Of a stretch of DNA of 64,000 bases, positions 17,897-29,343 are shown piece by piece (position 1 is the stretch's first letter; every line of letters begins with the position of its first letter). Location: positions 1 through 64,000 of the forward strand of contig NZ_JARTLM010000012.1 in assembly GCF_029625905.1 (NCBI RefSeq). The letters are read 5' to 3'. The DNA is from Hydrogenovibrio sp. 3SP14C1 (GTDB lineage Bacteria; Pseudomonadota; Gammaproteobacteria; Thiomicrospirales; Thiomicrospiraceae). The translations under genes and the position numbers were made by a program. The notes under the pieces are model-generated. The model was given only the letters and a program-made list of their open reading frames with translations. It was not told where the DNA came from and searched no databases.

Positions 17897-20142
17897 TGTT
17901 AAGTAAAGAATTACAGCTCACTTTGAGCAATGCCTTTAGTTTGGCGAACGAGTATGAGCATGAATATGTTACCTTGGAGCACTTGTTATTAGAATTGCTC
18001 GGGTTGCCATCAGTGCGTGAAGCGATTGAGGCTTGTGGTGTCAAACTCACAACGGTTGAATCGGAGTTAGAAAAATATCTGGATAGCGAAGCGCCTGGGG
18101 TAAAAGCTGAAGAGCTGTTGCCGACAATGGCTTTCCAGCGAGTCATTGAGCGCGCGATTTATTTAGTACAGTCGAATGGTTACACGGAAGTGTCAGGGTT
18201 ACATGTATTGGCCTCTATTTTCTCAGAACAAGATTCCCACGCCGTTTATGTTTTGGAAAGTTGTGGTGTGCACCGCGTCGATATTTTAAGTTATATCTCC
18301 CATGGTGTGACGGCTCAGCAACAAGAAGATTTTTTGACGTCTTCACCTTCGGAAGAAGCGATTGAAGATGCAGAGACAGGAGAGTCTGAAAACAATCCGA
18401 TTACCAATTTCAGTGTGAATTTAAACGAAGAAGTTGAAATGGGGCGCATTGATCCCATTATCGGACGCGAATGGGAGTTGACACGAACGCTGGAAGTTTT
18501 AAGTCGACGCCGCAAAAACAACCCTTTATTAGTGGGGGAGCCCGGTGTAGGGAAAACGGCAGTGGCTGAAGGCTTGGCGCATCGTATTGTGGAAAAGAAA
18601 GTGCCAGAACAGTTAATGGATGCTGAAATCTTTAGTCTGGATATGGGCGCTTTACTGGCAGGGACGCGCTACCGTGGTGATTTTGAAAAACGCTTTAAAG
18701 CCTTGTTAAAAGCTTTGGAAGAACGACCTCATGCGATTTTATTTATTGACGAAATCCATACCATCGTTGGAGCAGGTGCTGTTCAAGGCGGCGCAATGGA
18801 TGCTTCGAACTTGATGAAGCCTGCTTTATCATCCGGTAAATTACGATGCGTTGGGGCAACCACTTATGAAGAGTATCGTGGTATTTTTGAGAAAGACCGC
18901 GCCTTGGCGCGCCGTTTCCAAAAGATTGATGTACAAGAGCCGACCAACCAGGAAACCTTTGAAATCTTAAAGGGGTTAAAAGCTCAGTTTGAAAGTCATC
19001 ACCATGTGAAATATACGTTACCTGCTCTAAAAATGGCAGTGGATTTGTCTGCACGTTATATCAATGACCGTCATTTGCCGGATAAGGCCATTGATGTGAT
19101 TGACGAAGCTGGTGCTAAACAAGCATTGATGCCGAAAAGCAAACGTAAAAAACAGATTTCAGTTGCCGAAATTCAGCAAATTGTGGCAAATATCGCTCGC
19201 ATTCCTGTTTCTCAAATTACCCAGAAAGAAAAAGACAAGTTGATGAATTTGGAAGAAAGTTTGCAACGTGTGGTGTTTGGGCAGGATGAAGCGGTTCGTA
19301 GTGTAGTGTCTTCGATTAAATTAGCGCGCTCAGGGTTGAATGATGGAAATCGCCCAACAGCTGCCTTCTTGTTTGCCGGGCCGACAGGGGTAGGGAAAAC
19401 AGAATTGACACAGCAGTTGGCTAAGCATCTTGATATTGAGTTATTACGGTACGACATGTCTGAATACATGGAGCGCCATTCTGTTTCTCGTTTGATCGGT
19501 GCGCCGCCAGGTTATGTTGGATTCGACCAAGGTGGGTTGTTGACCGAAGCGGTCAATAAACATCCGCATTCGGTTGTCTTATTGGATGAGATTGAAAAAG
19601 CGCACCCAGATGTCTTTAACTTGCTGTTGCAAGTAATGGATAACGGTACTTTGACGGATAACAATGGCCGCAAAGCTGATTTCCGGAATGTGATTTTGAT
19701 TATGACCTCGAATGTCGGGGCCGAAGCCGCTTCAAGAGCAAGCATCGGGTTTGCGGTGCAGGATCATAGCTTGGACTTCCAGGGCGAGTTAAAGAAAGTC
19801 TTTACGCCAGAATTCCGTAATCGCTTGGATGGTGTGGTGCAGTTTAACCGTCTGTCGCCAGAGGTGATGAACTCAGTTGTTAATAAGTTTATTTACGCGC
19901 TTGAAAGTAGCTTGCAAGACAAAAAAGTATCAATCAAGTTAACCGCATCTGCTCGAGAATGGTTAGCGAAAGAAGGGTATGATCCATTTATGGGCGCAAG
20001 ACCTATGTCTCGTTTGGTTCAAGAGAAGATTAAACAGCCGTTGGCAGAGATGCTACTGTTTGGCGAATTACAGTCTGGCGGTGACGTGGTTATTGATGCT
20101 GACGAGTCTGGTATTGTGCTTAAAGCTGAAGAGTTAGTGTAA
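17896..20142 (+). CDS. clpA: ATP-dependent Clp protease ATP-binding subunit ClpA
   Basis: A 748-residue AAA+ unfoldase. A Clp N-domain (about 1-145) docks ClpS. The first AAA domain has Walker A GEPGVGKT near residue 214 and the second has GPTGVGKT near 496, each with DE-type Walker B (FIDEIHT and LLDEIEK). The hexamer unfolds substrates and feeds them to ClpP, which is not in this window. Length matches E. coli ClpA (758). A terminator follows. Confidence 0.97.
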   Translation: MLSKELQLTLSNAFSLANEYEHEYVTLEHLLLELLGLPSVREAIEACGVKLTTVESELEKYLDSEAPGVKAEELLPTMAFQRVIERAIYLVQSNGYTEVSGLHVLASIFSEQDSHAVYVLESCGVHRVDILSYISHGVTAQQQEDFLTSSPSEEAIEDAETGESENNPITNFSVNLNEEVEMGRIDPIIGREWELTRTLEVLSRRRKNNPLLVGEPGVGKTAVAEGLAHRIVEKKVPEQLMDAEIFSLDMGALLAGTRYRGDFEKRFKALLKALEERPHAILFIDEIHTIVGAGAVQGGAMDASNLMKPALSSGKLRCVGATTYEEYRGIFEKDRALARRFQKIDVQEPTNQETFEILKGLKAQFESHHHVKYTLPALKMAVDLSARYINDRHLPDKAIDVIDEAGAKQALMPKSKRKKQISVAEIQQIVANIARIPVSQITQKEKDKLMNLEESLQRVVFGQDEAVRSVVSSIKLARSGLNDGNRPTAAFLFAGPTGVGKTELTQQLAKHLDIELLRYDMSEYMERHSVSRLIGAPPGYVGFDQGGLLTEAVNKHPHSVVLLDEIEKAHPDVFNLLLQVMDNGTLTDNNGRKADFRNVILIMTSNVGAEAASRASIGFAVQDHSLDFQGELKKVFTPEFRNRLDGVVQFNRLSPEVMNSVVNKFIYALESSLQDKKVSIKLTASAREWLAKEGYDPFMGARPMSRLVQEKIKQPLAEMLLFGELQSGGDVVIDADESGIVLKAEELV

Positions 20143-20177
20143 AAATCGAGAGAGTCTGGATAAACACTGTTGTGACA

Positions 20178-20209
20178 TAAAAAAACCGCTTAAAAGCGGT
20201 TTTTTTTAT
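20178..20209. terminator. Bidirectional terminator between clpA and infA
   Basis: AAAAAAACCGCT and AGCGGTTTTTTTT pair around a short TAAA loop, with A and T tracts on both sides. It serves clpA and the convergent infA. Confidence 0.88.
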
Positions 20210-20235
20210 TTTTATAGAAGTTGTTTCAGCGAATT

Positions 20236-20454
20236 TTATTTTCCGCGATAGGTGATGCGACCTTTAGTGAGGTCGTAAGGTGTTAGTTCAACCTTAACTT
20301 TATCACCCGCAAGAATGCGAATATAGTTTTTACGCATGCGCCCAGAAATGTGCGCTAAAATTTCGTGACCGTTCTCTAAACGGACTTTGAACATTGTGTT
20401 CGGTAAAGTTTCAATCACTTCGCCGTCGAATTCAATAACATCTTGTTTTGACAT
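20236..20454 (-). CDS. infA: Translation initiation factor IF-1
   Basis: A 72-residue S1/OB-fold protein, exactly the usual length. Typical features are [31 protein letters not shown] and a C-terminal KGRITYR. IF-1 binds the ribosomal A site during initiation. As in E. coli it sits between clpA and aat. Confidence 0.98.
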   Translation of the reverse strand: MSKQDVIEFDGEVIETLPNTMFKVRLENGHEILAHISGRMRKNYIRILAGDKVKVELTPYDLTKGRITYRGK

Positions 20455-20563
20455 AGACTTTTTAGCTTTATTGCCCCTATAAAAAATAAGCCGCGATTAT
20501 AGCAATGCTTCACGATTTATTCAAACTTTTGTCTGTTTATTTAATAAAGCGTATGTTTAAAGG

Positions 20564-21328
20564 TCAGGCGGGTTTGTTTTTCTCTTTAATCACTTGTGTC
20601 AAGAAGGGCGCTTGCCAGTCTATCTCAAGCTGCCAATGCTTTGGCGCAAACTCCTTATGAGTTTCCTGCTGTAAGATAGATTCAAAATACTCTCTGGAAA
20701 TGAGTGTGGCGCCGAGAGATCTTAGGTGGGGCGTTTCTACTTGGGTGTCGATGATCCGAAATCCCCAAGCTTTAAGTTGTTGGCACAAAGCTACTAAAGC
20801 AATTTTAGATGCATCCGGGACCTTTGAGAACATCGATTCTCCGAAGAAAACTTTTCCGACCGCAACACCATAAAGTCCGCCCACTAATTGATTGTCTTGC
20901 CAGACCTCAACAGAGTGCGCATGTCCGCTTTTATGGAGTTGAACATAGGCTGATAACATTTCCTCTGAAATCCAAGTGCCGTCTTGATCCCGTCGTTCAA
21001 TGGTGGCGCAGTGACGCATGACATTTTCAAATTTCTGATCGAGTGTGACGGTGAATTGTTGCTTACGAATGGTTTTGACTAAGCTACGTTTAACTTTCAG
21101 TGACTCAATGAATAGCACTGATCGGGGATTAGGGGTCCACCATAGAATAGGGTCTTCTTCATTAAACCAGGGAAAAATACCTTTATGATAAGCATTGAGT
21201 AGCCATTCAGGGGTCAAATCCCCTCCGACGGCAAGCAGGCCATCAGGTTCTGTCATGGCTAGATGAGTCGGGGGGAAGACAACGGGCTTGCTATCAAGCC
21301 AAAAAGGTTGATGAATCGGTTCGGACAT
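20564..21328 (-). CDS. aat: Leucyl/phenylalanyl-tRNA-protein transferase
   Basis: A 254-residue enzyme that adds Leu or Phe to proteins starting with Lys or Arg, creating N-degrons for ClpS-ClpAP. Family blocks are GLLAVGGDLTPEWLL, the WWTPNPRSVLF stretch and GGLYGVAVGKVFFGESMFS. It is divergent from dnaE and is grouped with infA, clpA and clpS, so the complete N-degron adaptor chain lies within 4 kb. Confidence 0.96.
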   Translation of the reverse strand: MSEPIHQPFWLDSKPVVFPPTHLAMTEPDGLLAVGGDLTPEWLLNAYHKGIFPWFNEEDPILWWTPNPRSVLFIESLKVKRSLVKTIRKQQFTVTLDQKFENVMRHCATIERRDQDGTWISEEMLSAYVQLHKSGHAHSVEVWQDNQLVGGLYGVAVGKVFFGESMFSKVPDASKIALVALCQQLKAWGFRIIDTQVETPHLRSLGATLISREYFESILQQETHKEFAPKHWQLEIDWQAPFLTQVIKEKNKPA

Positions 21329-21482
21329 TGAAATTATCTTAAATTTTTAACTCAAATTATCATAGAATATGCAGCTATTATAAAGCAATGTATTGTGGAA
21401 GCTTAGATGAACTCCAAAAATTGATTTTTTGGGGCATTTAAGCTTCTAAACTTTCGCTCTAAAAACGGCTTTTTTACTTTTT

Positions 21483-24400
21483 ATGTCCAAATTTGTACAT
21501 CTTCATGTCCATTCCGAATACTCGGTAGTTGATTCAACTATTCGGGTGAAGTCCGCGATTTCTCACGCCCAAAAAAGCCAGCAACCCGCGATTGCATTAA
21601 CCGACCAAATGAATATGTTCGCCCTGGTTAAGTTTTACACTGCTGCAATGGATGCAGGTATCAAGCCGATCATCGGATCCGATTTATTAGTTGAAGCAGA
21701 AAATGGTAATGTCTTTAAGGTTGTTTGTCTTTGTCAAAACGATCAAGGGTATCTGAATCTGTCGCATTTGATCTCTATGGCGTATCTCAAGAACCAAAAA
21801 GTGGTTCAGAACGATATGAAGGCATTAATCAAGCAGGAGTGGTTGGCAGAGTTCAATGAGGGACTGATTATCCTCTCGGGGGGTAAAGAAGGGGATGTAG
21901 GGCAGGCAATTTTAGCGGAAAAACCAAATTTAGCAGCCAAACGAGTCAGTTGGTGGGCATCTTATTTTCCAGATCGTTTTTATCTAGAGTTGATCCGAAC
22001 GGGGAGAGATAAAGAAGAGCTTTATATTGCAGGTGCGGTGGATGTTGCTCAGCGATATGAACTGCCTGTGGTCGCGACCAATGATATTCGTTTTGAGAAG
22101 GCAGATGATTTTGATGCACATGAAGTACGCGTTTGTATTCATGGCGGATACATTCTGGACGATCCGAATCGCCCGAAACGCTATTCAGAAGAGCAGTATT
22201 ACCGTAGCTCGGATGAAATGGTGGCGTTGTTTGAAGACATTCCCGAAGCGATTGAAAATACCGTTGAGATTGCCAAACGCTGCAATGTCTCTTTAACGTT
22301 GGGAACCTACTTTCTCCCAGATTTCCCTGTTCCAGAAGGGTTGACGCTGGATGAATACTTTATTTTAGAGTCACAGAAGGGCTTGGATGAGCGTTTGAAC
22401 TTTTTGTTTGGTGATTTATCACCTGATGCATTCGCCGAAAAACGCAAGTCTTATGATGATCGGCTTAAGTTTGAGTTGGATATCATTACCCAAATGGGGT
22501 TCCCTGGTTATTTCTTTATTGTTGCCGACTTTATCCAGTGGGGGAAAAATCACCAGGTACCGGTTGGCCCTGGTCGAGGCTCTGGTGCAGGGTCGTTGGT
22601 AGCTTATGCCTTGAAAATTACCGATTTAGATCCACTAGAATACGATCTGCTTTTCGAACGCTTCTTGAACCCGGAAAGGGTTTCGATGCCCGATTTCGAT
22701 GTCGATTTCTGTATGGAGCGCCGTGATGAGGTCATTGAATACGTTGCTCGCGAATATGGTCAGGACCATGTGTCTCAGATTGTGACATTTGGAACCATGG
22801 CAGCAAAAGCGGTCGTCAGAGATGTTGGTCGTGTTCTGGGGAATGGGTATGGCATGGTGGATAGTATTGCCAAACTGATTCCAAACGATTTGGGGATTAA
22901 GCTGCAAGGCGCTTTGGACCAAGAAGAGCAGTTACAAGAGAGGTATGACAATGAAGAAGATGTTCGTCTTCTGATTGATTTGGCCTTGAAATTAGAAGGC
23001 ACCGTTCGTAATACGGGTAAACATGCGGGTGGGGTGGTGATTGGACCCAAACCCTTGGATCATTTCTGCCCGGTATTGTGTGAACCTGATGGGACCAGTG
23101 TCGTCACCCAGCTTGATAAAAATGATGTAGAGACGGCAGGCCTGGTTAAATTTGACTTTCTGGGGTTGAGAACCCTGACTATTATCGATTGGGCGCTGCA
23201 CTTTATCAATGAAGGCAAACAACAGGGGGATGACGGATTTGTCGAAATTGAACGAATTCCGTTAGCAGATTCTGAAACGTTTGATTTAATTAAAACCGGG
23301 AAAACAACGGGGGTCTTCCAGTTAGAGTCCGCCGGAATGCAGAACTTGATTGTTCGTTTACGCCCGGATTGTTTTGAAGATATTATCGCCTTGGTGGCGT
23401 TATTTCGTCCTGGTCCTTTGGAATCTGGCATGGTTGATAATTTTATCGCGCGTAAGCATGGTAAAGAGAAAGTCTCTTATCCGGATGCTCAATATCAACA
23501 TGATTCTTTAAAAACCATTCTAGAACCGACTTATGGGGTCATCTTGTACCAAGAGCAAGTTATGCAGATTGCTCAGGTGCTAGCGGGCTATACGCTTGGT
23601 GGCGCTGATATGCTGCGTCGAGCAATGGGTAAAAAGAAACCTGAAGAAATGGCCAAGCAGCGCTCTATCTTTAAAGAGGGCGCAATTAAAAATAATGTTG
23701 ATGGCGATTTGGCCATGAAAATTTTTGACTTGGTTGAAAAGTTCGCCGGGTATGGGTTTAACAAATCCCACTCGGCAGCCTATGCATTGGTTTCCTACCA
23801 ATCCGCTTGGTTGAAAACACATTACCCCGCTGAGTTTATGGCAGCACAAATTTCCTCCGATATGGATAACACAGATAAAGTGGTTCATATGGTGAACGAG
23901 TGTTACGCCATGGGGATTGATGTCGCTCAACCGAGTATCAATGAGGGTGAAATTCATTTTAAAGCCATTCGTGGACAAAAAGCTGTTCGTTATGGATTAG
24001 GGGCAATAAAAGGTGTCGGCGAATCCGCTTTGGAAGGCATTGTTGCCGAGCGGAAGCAAAATGGTCCTTATCAGGATTTATTTGACTTCTGTCTACGCGT
24101 AACCCGAAAAGTGAATAAACGCGTGATTGAAGCGTTGATTTCTGCCGGAGCCATGGATTGTATCCATGACAACCGTCAGGCAATGCTAGACAGTGTTGGT
24201 ATGGCATTGCAAAAAGCTGAACAAAAGCAAAAAGACGAAGAAGCCGGACAAGAAGACTTATTTGGCGATGTATCTTCTTTTGAAGCAGAAAATGAATCAA
24301 AGCTGGTCGATGTTCCAGAAATGCCTGAAAAACTTCGCTTGAAAGGAGAGAAGAACGTACTAGGGCTTTATATGACCGGCCATCCGATTGAAATCTACCG

Positions 24401-24959
24401 AGAAGAGCTGGATAAGATGGTTGAACAAAAGCTGTCTGCTCTACGTCCTGAAAAATGGAATAAAAAATGGGCGGCCGGTTTAATTGTTGAAGCGCGCAGC
24501 AAAGTGACCAAAAGTGGCAGCCGAATGGGTTTTCTCGCTATTGATGACCAAACAGCCCGTATGGATGTGGTGTTAAGACCCGCTGTGTTTGAAGCTTGTC
24601 GTGACATCTTAATCCCGGATACGGTGATTTTAGTTTATGGCGAAGTAGCGGAAGATACGTTCAATGGCGGTATCAAATTCGACGCAGAACAAGTTGTCAC
24701 CTTAGCAGAATCCAGAGCGGAAAAAGCAAGAGCAATTAAACTGTTTGCGGATAGTTCTGTAGCAGTCAATCGTATTCAAGAATTATCAACCGTGCTAGCG
24801 CATTACACTTCTGAAGAAGGATTGCCACTGGTGATTGATTATCAAAATGGCGCTGCACGTGCGCAAATGATTACGGAAGACGGGGTGTCTTTTTTTCCAG
24901 ATGATGAACTATTAGAGGTTTTGAGAGGGAATGGCTGGCGCCCCGAAGTGGTTATTTAA
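21483..24959 (+). CDS. dnaE: DNA polymerase III alpha subunit
   Basis: A 1158-residue replicative polymerase. The N-terminal PHP domain begins with HLHVHSEYS. The palm domain holds the catalytic aspartates in MPDFDVDF (near residue 404). After the fingers come the tandem helix-hairpin-helix region and an OB domain (about 1000-1075), then the tau-binding C-terminus. Length matches E. coli DnaE (1160). It is a single gene here; the usual lpxA/lpxB/rnhB neighbours are absent. Confidence 0.97.
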   Translation: MSKFVHLHVHSEYSVVDSTIRVKSAISHAQKSQQPAIALTDQMNMFALVKFYTAAMDAGIKPIIGSDLLVEAENGNVFKVVCLCQNDQGYLNLSHLISMAYLKNQKVVQNDMKALIKQEWLAEFNEGLIILSGGKEGDVGQAILAEKPNLAAKRVSWWASYFPDRFYLELIRTGRDKEELYIAGAVDVAQRYELPVVATNDIRFEKADDFDAHEVRVCIHGGYILDDPNRPKRYSEEQYYRSSDEMVALFEDIPEAIENTVEIAKRCNVSLTLGTYFLPDFPVPEGLTLDEYFILESQKGLDERLNFLFGDLSPDAFAEKRKSYDDRLKFELDIITQMGFPGYFFIVADFIQWGKNHQVPVGPGRGSGAGSLVAYALKITDLDPLEYDLLFERFLNPERVSMPDFDVDFCMERRDEVIEYVAREYGQDHVSQIVTFGTMAAKAVVRDVGRVLGNGYGMVDSIAKLIPNDLGIKLQGALDQEEQLQERYDNEEDVRLLIDLALKLEGTVRNTGKHAGGVVIGPKPLDHFCPVLCEPDGTSVVTQLDKNDVETAGLVKFDFLGLRTLTIIDWALHFINEGKQQGDDGFVEIERIPLADSETFDLIKTGKTTGVFQLESAGMQNLIVRLRPDCFEDIIALVALFRPGPLESGMVDNFIARKHGKEKVSYPDAQYQHDSLKTILEPTYGVILYQEQVMQIAQVLAGYTLGGADMLRRAMGKKKPEEMAKQRSIFKEGAIKNNVDGDLAMKIFDLVEKFAGYGFNKSHSAAYALVSYQSAWLKTHYPAEFMAAQISSDMDNTDKVVHMVNECYAMGIDVAQPSINEGEIHFKAIRGQKAVRYGLGAIKGVGESALEGIVAERKQNGPYQDLFDFCLRVTRKVNKRVIEALISAGAMDCIHDNRQAMLDSVGMALQKAEQKQKDEEAGQEDLFGDVSSFEAENESKLVDVPEMPEKLRLKGEKNVLGLYMTGHPIEIYREELDKMVEQKLSALRPEKWNKKWAAGLIVEARSKVTKSGSRMGFLAIDDQTARMDVVLRPAVFEACRDILIPDTVILVYGEVAEDTFNGGIKFDAEQVVTLAESRAEKARAIKLFADSSVAVNRIQELSTVLAHYTSEEGLPLVIDYQNGAARAQMITEDGVSFFPDDELLEVLRGNGWRPEVVI

Positions 24960-25150
24960 TCACTATAAACTTTAAAATCAGGGATGATTTTATTTAAAAA
25001 ATACAGGCTATTTTGTCTTAACGGTTTGTTATAAAGTTTTTTTATTCCTAATGCGGGTCTATAACCTATAGAATATAGAAAACTCGACGAACGGTTCTGG
25101 TAAGAGCGTTTAATTTTACTGAGAAAACAATTGTCAAATAGGAGACATGA

Positions 25151-27112
25151 ATGTCTAACAACATTGAATCGGTTTTGCAAGAAAACCGAGTGTTCAAACC
25201 TACCGAAGCCTTTAAGAAACAGGCTAATATTACTGAAGAAAAATATCAGCAATTGAAGAAAAAGGCCTCTGAAGACTATGAAGGTTTTTGGTGTGACTTA
25301 GCCAAAGAAAAACTCAGTTGGTCTAAGGAGTTTACGGTTGGGTTGGATGACTCAAACCCTCCTTTTTATAAATGGTTTTCAGACGGTGAATTAAACGCCT
25401 CCTATAACTGTATTGATCGTCACTTGGCAGAAAAAGAAGACAAGTTAGCAATTATTTTCGAAGCGGATGATGGTTCGGTAGAACAATACACGTATAAAGA
25501 TTTGCATGACGAAGTGTGTCGTTTAGCGAATGCGCTGACTGCGCAAGGTATTGAAAAAGGCGATCGTGTTGTTATTTACATGCCGATGATTCCTCAAGCC
25601 GTATTTGCAATGCAAGCTTGTGCTCGTATCGGGGCGATTCACTCAATTGTGTTTGGTGGTTTTTCTGCTGAAGCATTGCGCGATCGCATTGAAGATGCTG
25701 GCGCTAAAATGGTTATTACTGCAAATGCAGGTCGTCGTGGCGGTAAGTCTGTTCCTTTGAAAGGGGCCGTTGATGAGGCTCTTGAAAAAGGAGGCAATTC
25801 AGTCCGTAAAGTCGTTGTCTATAATCGTACAGACGATGACGTTAAGATGAAAGAAGACCGTGATATCTCTTGGCATGATGCCGTTGCGGGCATGAGCAAC
25901 TATCATGATGCGGTCATGGTCAGTGCAGAACATCCTTTATTTTTGCTTTATACCTCAGGATCGACAGGGAAGCCGAAAGGGATTCAGCACAGTACCGGCG
26001 GGTATCTTTTAAATGCTCATATTACCAATGAGTGGGTATTTGACTTAAAAGACAGTGATGTCTTCTGGTGTACAGCGGATGTGGGCTGGATTACTGGCCA
26101 TACTTATGTTGCTTATGGTCCGCTTTCCATGGGGATGACCATGCTGATGTTTGAAGGGGTTCCAACGTACCCAGATGCAGGTCGTTTCTGGCAAGTTTGT
26201 CAGGATCATGGCGTTACGGTGTTTTATACCGCACCAACAGCCATCCGTGCATTGATGAAGTTTGGAGACGACTTACCGAAACAATATGACTTATCTAAAC
26301 TAAGACTGCTAGGAACAGTAGGTGAACCAATTAATCCAGAAGCCTGGATGTGGTATCACGAAGTGATTGGTCGTGGCGAATGCCCGATTATGGATACTTG
26401 GTGGCAGACAGAAACGGGTGCTCATATGATTGCGCCTATTCCTGGTGTGACGGATTTGAAACCTGGGTCTTGTACCAAGCCCTTACCGGGGATTGATGCT
26501 CATATTGTTGATGAAGAAGGAAAAGAGTTAACCCATGGTGAAGGTGGTTATCTGGTGATTCGTAAGCCTTGGCCTTCCATGGTTAGAACCATTTGGGGCG
26601 ATGACGAACGCTTTGTAGACACCTACTTCGCGATGTTTAAAAACAAGTATTATGTTGTTGGAGACAGTGCGCATTTAGATACAGATGGTAATTTCTGGAT
26701 CATGGGTCGTATCGACGACGTATTGAATGTGTCGGGTCATCGTTTAGGAACAATGGAAATTGAATCCGCATTGGTGTCTCATGAAAAAGTTGCTGAGGCC
26801 GCCGTGGTTGGTAAACCACATGATGTTAAAGGGGAATCCGTTTTTGCTTTCGTGGTGTTGAATCAGGAAATTCCAGAAGGGGATGCTCGTCTGGACATGG
26901 TGCAAGAGTTGCGTAATCATGTGGCGAAAGAAATCGGACCCATTGCGAAACCTGATGACATCCGTTTTGGCTCAAACTTGCCGAAAACCCGTTCAGGAAA
27001 AATCATGCGTCGTTTGTTAAGAAGCATTGCAAAAGGCGAAGAAATTACATCGGATACATCTACATTAGAAGATCCGAGCATTTTAGATCAGTTTATGCAG
27101 CCTAATAAATAA
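25151..27112 (+). CDS. acsA: Acetyl-CoA synthetase (AMP-forming)
   Basis: A 653-residue enzyme making acetyl-CoA from acetate, ATP and CoA through acetyl-AMP. The ATP-binding motif [11 protein letters not shown] lies near residue 267, and the core block DTWWQTETG near 418. The C-terminal lysine motif [10 protein letters not shown] near 615 is the place where this family is switched off by acetylation. AGGAGA precedes the ATG. It leads an acetate block with DUF485, actP and two regulatory-looking genes. Confidence 0.96.
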   Translation: MSNNIESVLQENRVFKPTEAFKKQANITEEKYQQLKKKASEDYEGFWCDLAKEKLSWSKEFTVGLDDSNPPFYKWFSDGELNASYNCIDRHLAEKEDKLAIIFEADDGSVEQYTYKDLHDEVCRLANALTAQGIEKGDRVVIYMPMIPQAVFAMQACARIGAIHSIVFGGFSAEALRDRIEDAGAKMVITANAGRRGGKSVPLKGAVDEALEKGGNSVRKVVVYNRTDDDVKMKEDRDISWHDAVAGMSNYHDAVMVSAEHPLFLLYTSGSTGKPKGIQHSTGGYLLNAHITNEWVFDLKDSDVFWCTADVGWITGHTYVAYGPLSMGMTMLMFEGVPTYPDAGRFWQVCQDHGVTVFYTAPTAIRALMKFGDDLPKQYDLSKLRLLGTVGEPINPEAWMWYHEVIGRGECPIMDTWWQTETGAHMIAPIPGVTDLKPGSCTKPLPGIDAHIVDEEGKELTHGEGGYLVIRKPWPSMVRTIWGDDERFVDTYFAMFKNKYYVVGDSAHLDTDGNFWIMGRIDDVLNVSGHRLGTMEIESALVSHEKVAEAAVVGKPHDVKGESVFAFVVLNQEIPEGDARLDMVQELRNHVAKEIGPIAKPDDIRFGSNLPKTRSGKIMRRLLRSIAKGEEITSDTSTLEDPSILDQFMQPNK

Positions 27113-27143
27113 TAAAAGCTGTTAAAAACTGCAACAGAATTAT

Positions 27144-27191
27144 TAAAGCCACAAGGAAAGTTAGTAAAATAACTTAGGCCTGGTGGCTTTA
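27144..27191 (+). terminator. Weak terminator-like hairpin between acsA and the DUF485 gene
   Basis: TAAAGCCAC pairs with GTGGCTTTA, enclosing an inner AAGTTA/TAACTT hairpin and a partial motif copy AGGCCTGG (27176-27183). There is no strong T tract, so partial read-through from acsA to actP is plausible. Confidence 0.4.
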
Positions 27192-27294
27192 GTAATGTTT
27201 ATGACTCTAAAAGAGTTATATTTTAAAAATCTTAGCCGTAAGACAAATATAAGTGAAGACACGGTTAGGGATTAACTATCATAGGAGGAAGGCT

Positions 27295-27600
27295 TTGGAA
27301 CAGTCTAAAATTGAGAAGATCAAGAATCTTCCGGAATATCAACAGCTTGTTAAAGAGCGTACCGCATTAGCATGGGGGCTTTCTTTAGCAATGTTGGTGG
27401 TTTATTACGGTTACATTTTGCTTTTAGCATTTGATCCGGCATTTTTTACAACCATTGTTAGCGGTAGTTATGTCTCAATTGGTTTCCCAGTTGGGGTTGC
27501 AATCATTATTTTTGCATTCTTATTAACGGGGTATTACGTTAAGAAAGCGAATGCGGACTTTGATGAGTTAACAGCTAAAATTAAAAAAGAGGTTGAATAA
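27295..27600 (+). CDS. DUF485 membrane protein (YjcH-like)
   Basis: A 101-residue protein with two membrane helices (about 25-47 and 58-80) and charged ends, the form of YjcH, which accompanies the acetate symporter ActP. I chose the TTG at 27295: a full AGGAGG lies 6 bases before it, and the family pattern ([19 protein letters not shown]) begins directly afterwards. An in-frame GTG at 27253 has no such site. The stop overlaps the actP start by one base. Confidence 0.85.
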   Translation: MEQSKIEKIKNLPEYQQLVKERTALAWGLSLAMLVVYYGYILLLAFDPAFFTTIVSGSYVSIGFPVGVAIIIFAFLLTGYYVKKANADFDELTAKIKKEVE

Positions 27601-29258
27601 TGAAATTCGGATTTAAACAGTTATTAGCCTTAATCGTCATGATTGCTGCGCCTATCACGGCTTATGCCGCGGGGATTGATGTTGCAGCACCAGTTGAAAA
27701 AGTCACCAATTGGGCAGCTATTTCAATGTTTGTTGTCTTTGTAGGGGCCACTTTGTATATTACATACTGGGCTGCTCAAAGAACCAAATCTGCTAAAGAT
27801 TTTTATGCTGCCGGTGGCGGTATTACAGGTCTTCAGAACGGTCTAGCGATTGCGGGTGACTATATGTCTGCCGCTTCTTTCCTTGGGATTACGGGGATGG
27901 TTTACCTTAAAGGGTATGATGGTTTGATTTTTGCCATCGGGTTCTTGGTAGGTTGGCCGATTATCCTTTTCTTGATGTCTGAACGTCTAAGAAACCTAGG
28001 TAAGTTTACTTTTGCGGATGTAGCGGCTTATCGTTTTCAGCAAACACCTATTCGTGTTTTAGCGGCCTTTGGTGGGATTGCGGTTGTTATCCTGTATCTG
28101 ATCGCGCAAATGGTGGGTGCTGGTAAGTTGATCGAGCTTCTATTCGGTTTAGACTTTAACTATGCGGTGGTCATGGTCGGTATCTTGATTATTGCTTATG
28201 TTTCATTCGGTGGGATGTTGGCAACGACTTGGGTACAAATCATCAAAGCGGTTCTGTTACTGGCGGGTGCAACTTTTATTGCCGTTGCCGTAATGTATAA
28301 CATGGGCTTCAGTTTTGAAACCTTGTTTAAAACAGCCGTAGAAAACCGTGGTAACAACATGGACATCTTGTATTCTGGTGGGTTTGTTTCGGATCCAGTT
28401 AATGCGATTTCATTAGGGATTGCCTTGATGTTTGGTACAGCAGGTTTACCGCATATCCTAATGCGATTCTTTACGGTTCCAGATGCAAAAGAAGCACGTA
28501 AGTCAGTGTTCTATGCAACCGGTTTCATTGGGTACTTCTACATTTTAGCCTTCATCATCGGGTTCGGTGCGATTGCAATGGTGGTTGCATCTGAATATAT
28601 GGATGGGTCTAAGTTGATCGGCGGTAACAATATGGCGGCAATTCATTTGTCTCATGTTATTGGCGGTGACTTCTTCCTAGGCTTTATTTCTGCTGTGGCA
28701 TTTGCCACGATCTTAGCTGTTGTTTCTGGTTTAACTTTGGCAGGTGCTTCTGCGATTTCACATGACATTTATGCCAATGTGATTAACAAAAACGCGACAG
28801 AAGCGCAGGAAACTAAAGTGGCAAAGGGTGCGACAATTGTTATTGGTGCATTGGCGATTATCTTCGGGATTGGATTTAAAGATCAAAACATTGCTTTCGT
28901 GGTGGCATTGGCCTTTACAATCGCAGCTTCGGCTAACTTCCCGGTTCTGATTATGTCGATGTTCTGGAGCAAGATGACTACCCGTGGTGCCGTTATTGGT
29001 GGGTGGCTAGGGTTAATCTCTGCCGTTGTAATGGTTGTTTTAGGGCCGGTTGTTTGGACGCAAATCCTTGCAATGGGTGAGGCAATCGTACCTTACAAGT
29101 TCCCAGCATTATTCACGGTAATCATTGCCTTTGTTGGTATCTGGTTCTTCTCTATCACGGATAAATCCGCTAGAGCGAAGCAGGATCTTGAAGGATTTGA
29201 AGCTCAGTTTGTGAGATCACAGACAGGGATTGGCGCTGAAGGCGCTTCAGACCACTAA
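27600..29258 (+). CDS. actP: Cation/acetate symporter ActP
   Basis: A 552-residue sodium:solute symporter family protein. An N-terminal signal-like helix (about 1-24) precedes about 13 membrane helices. Family sequences such as [21 protein letters not shown] and the [13 protein letters not shown] stretch are present. It imports acetate for the acetyl-CoA synthetase encoded just upstream. Translation is coupled to the DUF485 gene (overlap at 27600). Confidence 0.94.
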   Translation: MKFGFKQLLALIVMIAAPITAYAAGIDVAAPVEKVTNWAAISMFVVFVGATLYITYWAAQRTKSAKDFYAAGGGITGLQNGLAIAGDYMSAASFLGITGMVYLKGYDGLIFAIGFLVGWPIILFLMSERLRNLGKFTFADVAAYRFQQTPIRVLAAFGGIAVVILYLIAQMVGAGKLIELLFGLDFNYAVVMVGILIIAYVSFGGMLATTWVQIIKAVLLLAGATFIAVAVMYNMGFSFETLFKTAVENRGNNMDILYSGGFVSDPVNAISLGIALMFGTAGLPHILMRFFTVPDAKEARKSVFYATGFIGYFYILAFIIGFGAIAMVVASEYMDGSKLIGGNNMAAIHLSHVIGGDFFLGFISAVAFATILAVVSGLTLAGASAISHDIYANVINKNATEAQETKVAKGATIVIGALAIIFGIGFKDQNIAFVVALAFTIAASANFPVLIMSMFWSKMTTRGAVIGGWLGLISAVVMVVLGPVVWTQILAMGEAIVPYKFPALFTVIIAFVGIWFFSITDKSARAKQDLEGFEAQFVRSQTGIGAEGASDH

Positions 29259-29289
29259 GTTGGTCAAAGTTCAAATTTTCAAGTAAGAT

Positions 29290-29317
29290 AAAGGAGGCTT
29301 TTTAGCCTCCTTTTTTG
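29290..29317. terminator. Terminator after actP
   Basis: AAAGGAGGCT and AGCCTCCTTTTTT pair around TTTT. The stem includes AGGAGG, but the next start codon is about 50 bases away, so it is a terminator rather than a ribosome-binding site. Confidence 0.88.
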
Positions 29318-29343
29318 TTTGGGTTTTTAGCGAGAGCGGCATC

